This document shows, in pieces, positions 7,831-10,042 of a DNA stretch of 10,042 nucleotides. The position numbers and the translations under genes were made by a program. Source of the DNA: Bifidobacteriaceae bacterium (GTDB lineage: Bacteria > Actinomycetota > Actinomycetes > Actinomycetales > Bifidobacteriaceae); the NCBI GenBank assembly GCA_030530905.1, contig JAUMUB010000032.1:1-10042 (forward strand). The letters run 5' to 3'. Positions within the stretch are counted from its first letter, which is position 1; every line of letters begins with the position of its first letter. Below the pieces are notes generated by a model. The model did no database searches and was not told where the DNA came from. It was given only the letters and a program-made list of their open reading frames with translations.

Positions 7831-9687
7831 ATGGAGTACTGCATCTTGGAAAATAAGATTGAAACACAGGCAGCATCATCCGTTGAAGGTACTGATTCTT
7901 GCATAAAAGAAGATAAAACAAACTTCTTTCAAAGACTTTTAGGTAATGCGAAAAGAAAATCTTTAAAGAAGTCAAAGAATAATGCGCAATATAAACGTAG
8001 TGATTTTGTGCCGCTTACTACTAAACTTGTATCAGTAACTTTAACCATGCTTGTTCTTGGCATGTTTTGTGTTTCATTTTCAATTCGGCAGTTAGTAAGT
8101 AGTTATTTATTACAAAAAACTGATACTCAGCTTATCGATCAAGCTCAAACCGTATATGACAGTATCGGTCAAATGAGCCAGGATTCAAAACCTTCTAATA
8201 CTTTTGGTCCAAATGATTATTTCCTGCAAATTCGCGATAATAATCATAAAGTATTGTATACTCCATTAATTCCGAAATTAAGAGGAACTACAGTTGCTAT
8301 ACCTGATATTCCGTCAACAAGCATAGACAGCAGTAAAATTGGTCATCCGTTTACAGTTTCTTCTGTGGTTACTAATGCGGATTCTGAGGATGAAACTACA
8401 AAGAAAACTGCTACAGCTCCTTGGCGTGTGTTGATTTTGCCGTGGACGATGAAGAATGTGGTTAGCAGTACTGAAAGTAGTTCAGACGATACTGACAGTA
8501 CTCAGAGGAATAATTTAACAACTTCCACGGTTCAAAGTGGCTATGTGTATATTGCTTTGTCTTTAAGTGATCAAATTGACACCATACACACGTTGACAAG
8601 ATATTGTATTTTAGCTGCGGTTGCAGTAGTTATGTTAGGTGGCGTGATTTCAGCTTTAATAATCCAGCAAACTCTTGTTCCTCTTAAACGTATCGAAACC
8701 ACTGCGGCAAAAATTGCTTCTGGTGATTTAAGTCAGCGCGTGCAGCAAGCTCCTGAAAATACCGAGGTCGGATCCCTTGCTAAATCGCTTAATTCCATGC
8801 TTTCACGTATTGAAACCAGCTTTAAAGAGCAAGAGAAAATCAACGCTAAAATGAAGCGGTTTGTTTCGGATGCAAGCCATGAGTTACGAACTCCGTTAGC
8901 TGCAATTCATGGGTATGCTGAGTTGTATGAGATGCAACGCAATATGCCGGGTGTAGAAGAACGCGCTGATCAGGCAATTGACCATATTAAAACCAGTTCA
9001 GCTCGAATGACAGAGTTGGTTGAGGATTTGTTATCATTAGCACGTCTTGACGAGGGGCGTGGAATTGACACGTCACAAGAGATTGAAGTATCGAATATTG
9101 TGTCTGATGCATGTGATGACTTGCATGCATTAGACCCTGAACGAGGTATTAGTGTTGGTAATCTTCAATTGGTTACTGCAACTGGTCAGCAATCTGCACA
9201 TTTCAACTTTGTTGCAGATGCAATGCCATTGTGCACTATGAAAGCAGATGCTACAAGGTTACGACAGGTTATTACGAATATTGTAGGTAATATTCACCGT
9301 TATACGCCAAATAATACTCCTGTAGAATTCGGTCTTACAGTGCTTCCAGCAGCAATTACACCTGAGAATTTAATGCAGATGCCTCCGAGTGAACAATCCT
9401 ATCAAGAGTTTCTTGAGGCTGTTGAAGTGGGGCAGACAGCGAATTTCTCAACTAAATATGTGATAATGCAAGTTCGAGACCATGGTCCTGGTGTTTCTCA
9501 AGAAGATCAAAGTCAGATCTTTGAACGTTTTTATACCGCTGATCCTTCGCGTGCACGTCAAAAGGGTGGTACTGGTTTAGGAATGGCAATTGCATATTCG
9601 GTAGTAAAAGCGCATCAGGGTATTATTACGGCAACAAATACTGACGGTGGCGGTTTAACAATAAGTGTGATTTTGCCACTGTTATAA
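7831..9687 (+). CDS. Membrane sensor histidine kinase
   Basis: The 618-residue kinase presumably phosphorylates the preceding regulator. Order: a long basic cytoplasmic N-terminus (about 1-63), membrane helix at about 66-87, an outside sensor region of about 170 residues (88-256) without a recognised fold, second helix at 257-279, HAMP at about 279-333, HisKA with phospho-acceptor His350 in SHELRTPL, and the ATP-binding HATPase domain. That domain shows an N box around Asn487 (RLRQVITNIVGN), G1 DHGPGV at 550-555, F box IFERFYTADPSR at 563-574 and G2 GGTGLGMAIA at 579-588. The stretch between N and G1 boxes (about 498-545) is longer than usual. A TTG at 7846 has GGAG 9 bases upstream, while ATG 7831 has no ribosome site, so the true start may be the TTG (613 residues). 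No terminator is seen before the next gene. Confidence 0.95.
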   Translation: MEYCILENKIETQAASSVEGTDSCIKEDKTNFFQRLLGNAKRKSLKKSKNNAQYKRSDFVPLTTKLVSVTLTMLVLGMFCVSFSIRQLVSSYLLQKTDTQLIDQAQTVYDSIGQMSQDSKPSNTFGPNDYFLQIRDNNHKVLYTPLIPKLRGTTVAIPDIPSTSIDSSKIGHPFTVSSVVTNADSEDETTKKTATAPWRVLILPWTMKNVVSSTESSSDDTDSTQRNNLTTSTVQSGYVYIALSLSDQIDTIHTLTRYCILAAVAVVMLGGVISALIIQQTLVPLKRIETTAAKIASGDLSQRVQQAPENTEVGSLAKSLNSMLSRIETSFKEQEKINAKMKRFVSDASHELRTPLAAIHGYAELYEMQRNMPGVEERADQAIDHIKTSSARMTELVEDLLSLARLDEGRGIDTSQEIEVSNIVSDACDDLHALDPERGISVGNLQLVTATGQQSAHFNFVADAMPLCTMKADATRLRQVITNIVGNIHRYTPNNTPVEFGLTVLPAAITPENLMQMPPSEQSYQEFLEAVEVGQTANFSTKYVIMQVRDHGPGVSQEDQSQIFERFYTADPSRARQKGGTGLGMAIAYSVVKAHQGIITATNTDGGGLTISVILPLL

Positions 9688-9746
9688 GTTTAAAAACATT
9701 ATTTTGCGTGATAGAATATAGCGATGCATAACAATATGCGGTACAA

Positions 9747-9755
9747 TGTTATATT
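9747..9755 (+). promoter_or_regulatory. Putative extended -10 promoter of the cold shock gene
   Basis: TGTTATATT is a TGn-extended -10 (TATATT, 5 of 6). It predicts a start near 9762 and a leader of roughly 28 bases with AGAGGAAAG before the ATG. TACAAT at 9742-9747 is an alternative. No good -35 exists for either. Confidence 0.4.
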
Positions 9756-9789
9756 CACAAGAAGATTTTTCTAGCGAGAGGAAAGTACA

Positions 9790-10042
9790 ATGCCTACAGG
9801 TCGCGTTCGCTGGTATGACGCGGGTAAAGGATACGGTTTTATTGCGAGCGATGAAGGAACTGATGTGTTCCTTCCAGCAGTAGCTTTGCCAACAGGTGTG
9901 ACTACTTTACGTAAAAATACGCGTGTGGAATTTTCTATGATTGACGGTCGTAAGGGTCCACAAGCAATGGATATTTCTGTGTTGGAAAGTGGGCCATCTT
10001 TGGTTAAAGCAACGCGTCCAGTTCCAGACGATATGGCTGCTA
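9790..10042 (+). CDS. Cold shock domain protein (CspB type), partial
   Basis: From ATG at 9790, with AGAGGAAAG just upstream, 84 residues are visible before the window ends. The start MPTGRVRWYDAGKGYGFIAS is typical of the longer actinobacterial CspB type. The RNA-binding RNP1 motif is KGYGFI (13-18); the RNP2 position is DVFLP (25-29), lacking the VFVH histidine of short Csp proteins, as is usual in this subgroup. GRKGPQAMDISVLE (53-66) closes the OB fold, and a further C-terminal extension begins and runs past the edge. Csp proteins bind single-stranded RNA and DNA and melt mRNA structure. The gene lies 102 bases after the kinase with its own likely promoter. Confidence 0.93.
   Translation, partial: MPTGRVRWYDAGKGYGFIASDEGTDVFLPAVALPTGVTTLRKNTRVEFSMIDGRKGPQAMDISVLESGPSLVKATRPVPDDMAA

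Noticed and set aside
9725..9738. GCATA-ACAA-TATGC inverted repeat upstream of the cold shock gene
   Set aside because: Only 5 bp arms and no following T-tract; too weak to call a terminator or operator.

Overview
The window is ordinary-looking chromosomal DNA from a low-GC actinobacterium, most likely a member of the Bifidobacteriaceae; a Gardnerella-like genome would fit. This rests on the actinobacterial style of the proteins (GroEL ending in GADMGY, a UDG with GQDPYP instead of GQDPYH, a long CspB-type cold shock protein starting MPTG-VRWYDA), on HspR-type rather than CIRCE-type sequences upstream of groEL, and on AT-rich third codon positions. The genus is inference. No tRNA, rRNA, CRISPR array, insertion sequence or phage gene was seen.

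Layout. Positions 1-1686 (minus strand) hold a MoxR-type AAA+ ATPase followed, with a 4-base ATGA stop/start overlap, by a DUF58 protein cut by the left edge. Positions 1863-2654 (minus) hold uracil-DNA glycosylase (ung). From about 2.7 kb the plus strand carries a membrane-anchored Ser/Gly-rich protein with a LytR C-terminal domain (2757-3464), a strong terminator, a 359-base regulatory interval, and groEL (3824-5449) without groES, closed by a 15-bp hairpin. A 95-residue WXG100 protein (5617-5904, minus) is divergent from a secreted, membrane-anchored TPM-domain protein (6018-6833, plus). Then comes an OmpR-family response regulator (7034-7768) with its sensor histidine kinase (7831-9687), and the start of a cold shock protein (9790 to the right edge).

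How the genes work together. Several concern stress and the cell envelope: GroEL folding, cold shock RNA binding, uracil repair, a two-component system, and envelope proteins (LytR_C, TPM, WXG100). The MoxR/DUF58 pair is a known chaperone-like module. Only the MoxR/DUF58 pair and the response regulator/kinase pair look like true functional partners; the rest are probably independent units.

The most notable signals are regulatory. Two sequences in the groEL upstream region match the HspR (HAIR) operator spacing CTTGAGT-N7-ACTCAAG, one just downstream of the predicted start site. The response regulator gene has an 11-bp-phased direct repeat upstream of an apparently almost leaderless start. There is a 14-bp hairpin between regulator and kinase, a TTGACA-N9-TGTCAA palindrome before moxR, and a WXG100 gene with no visible type VII secretion gene nearby. 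I found no clearly new multi-gene system.
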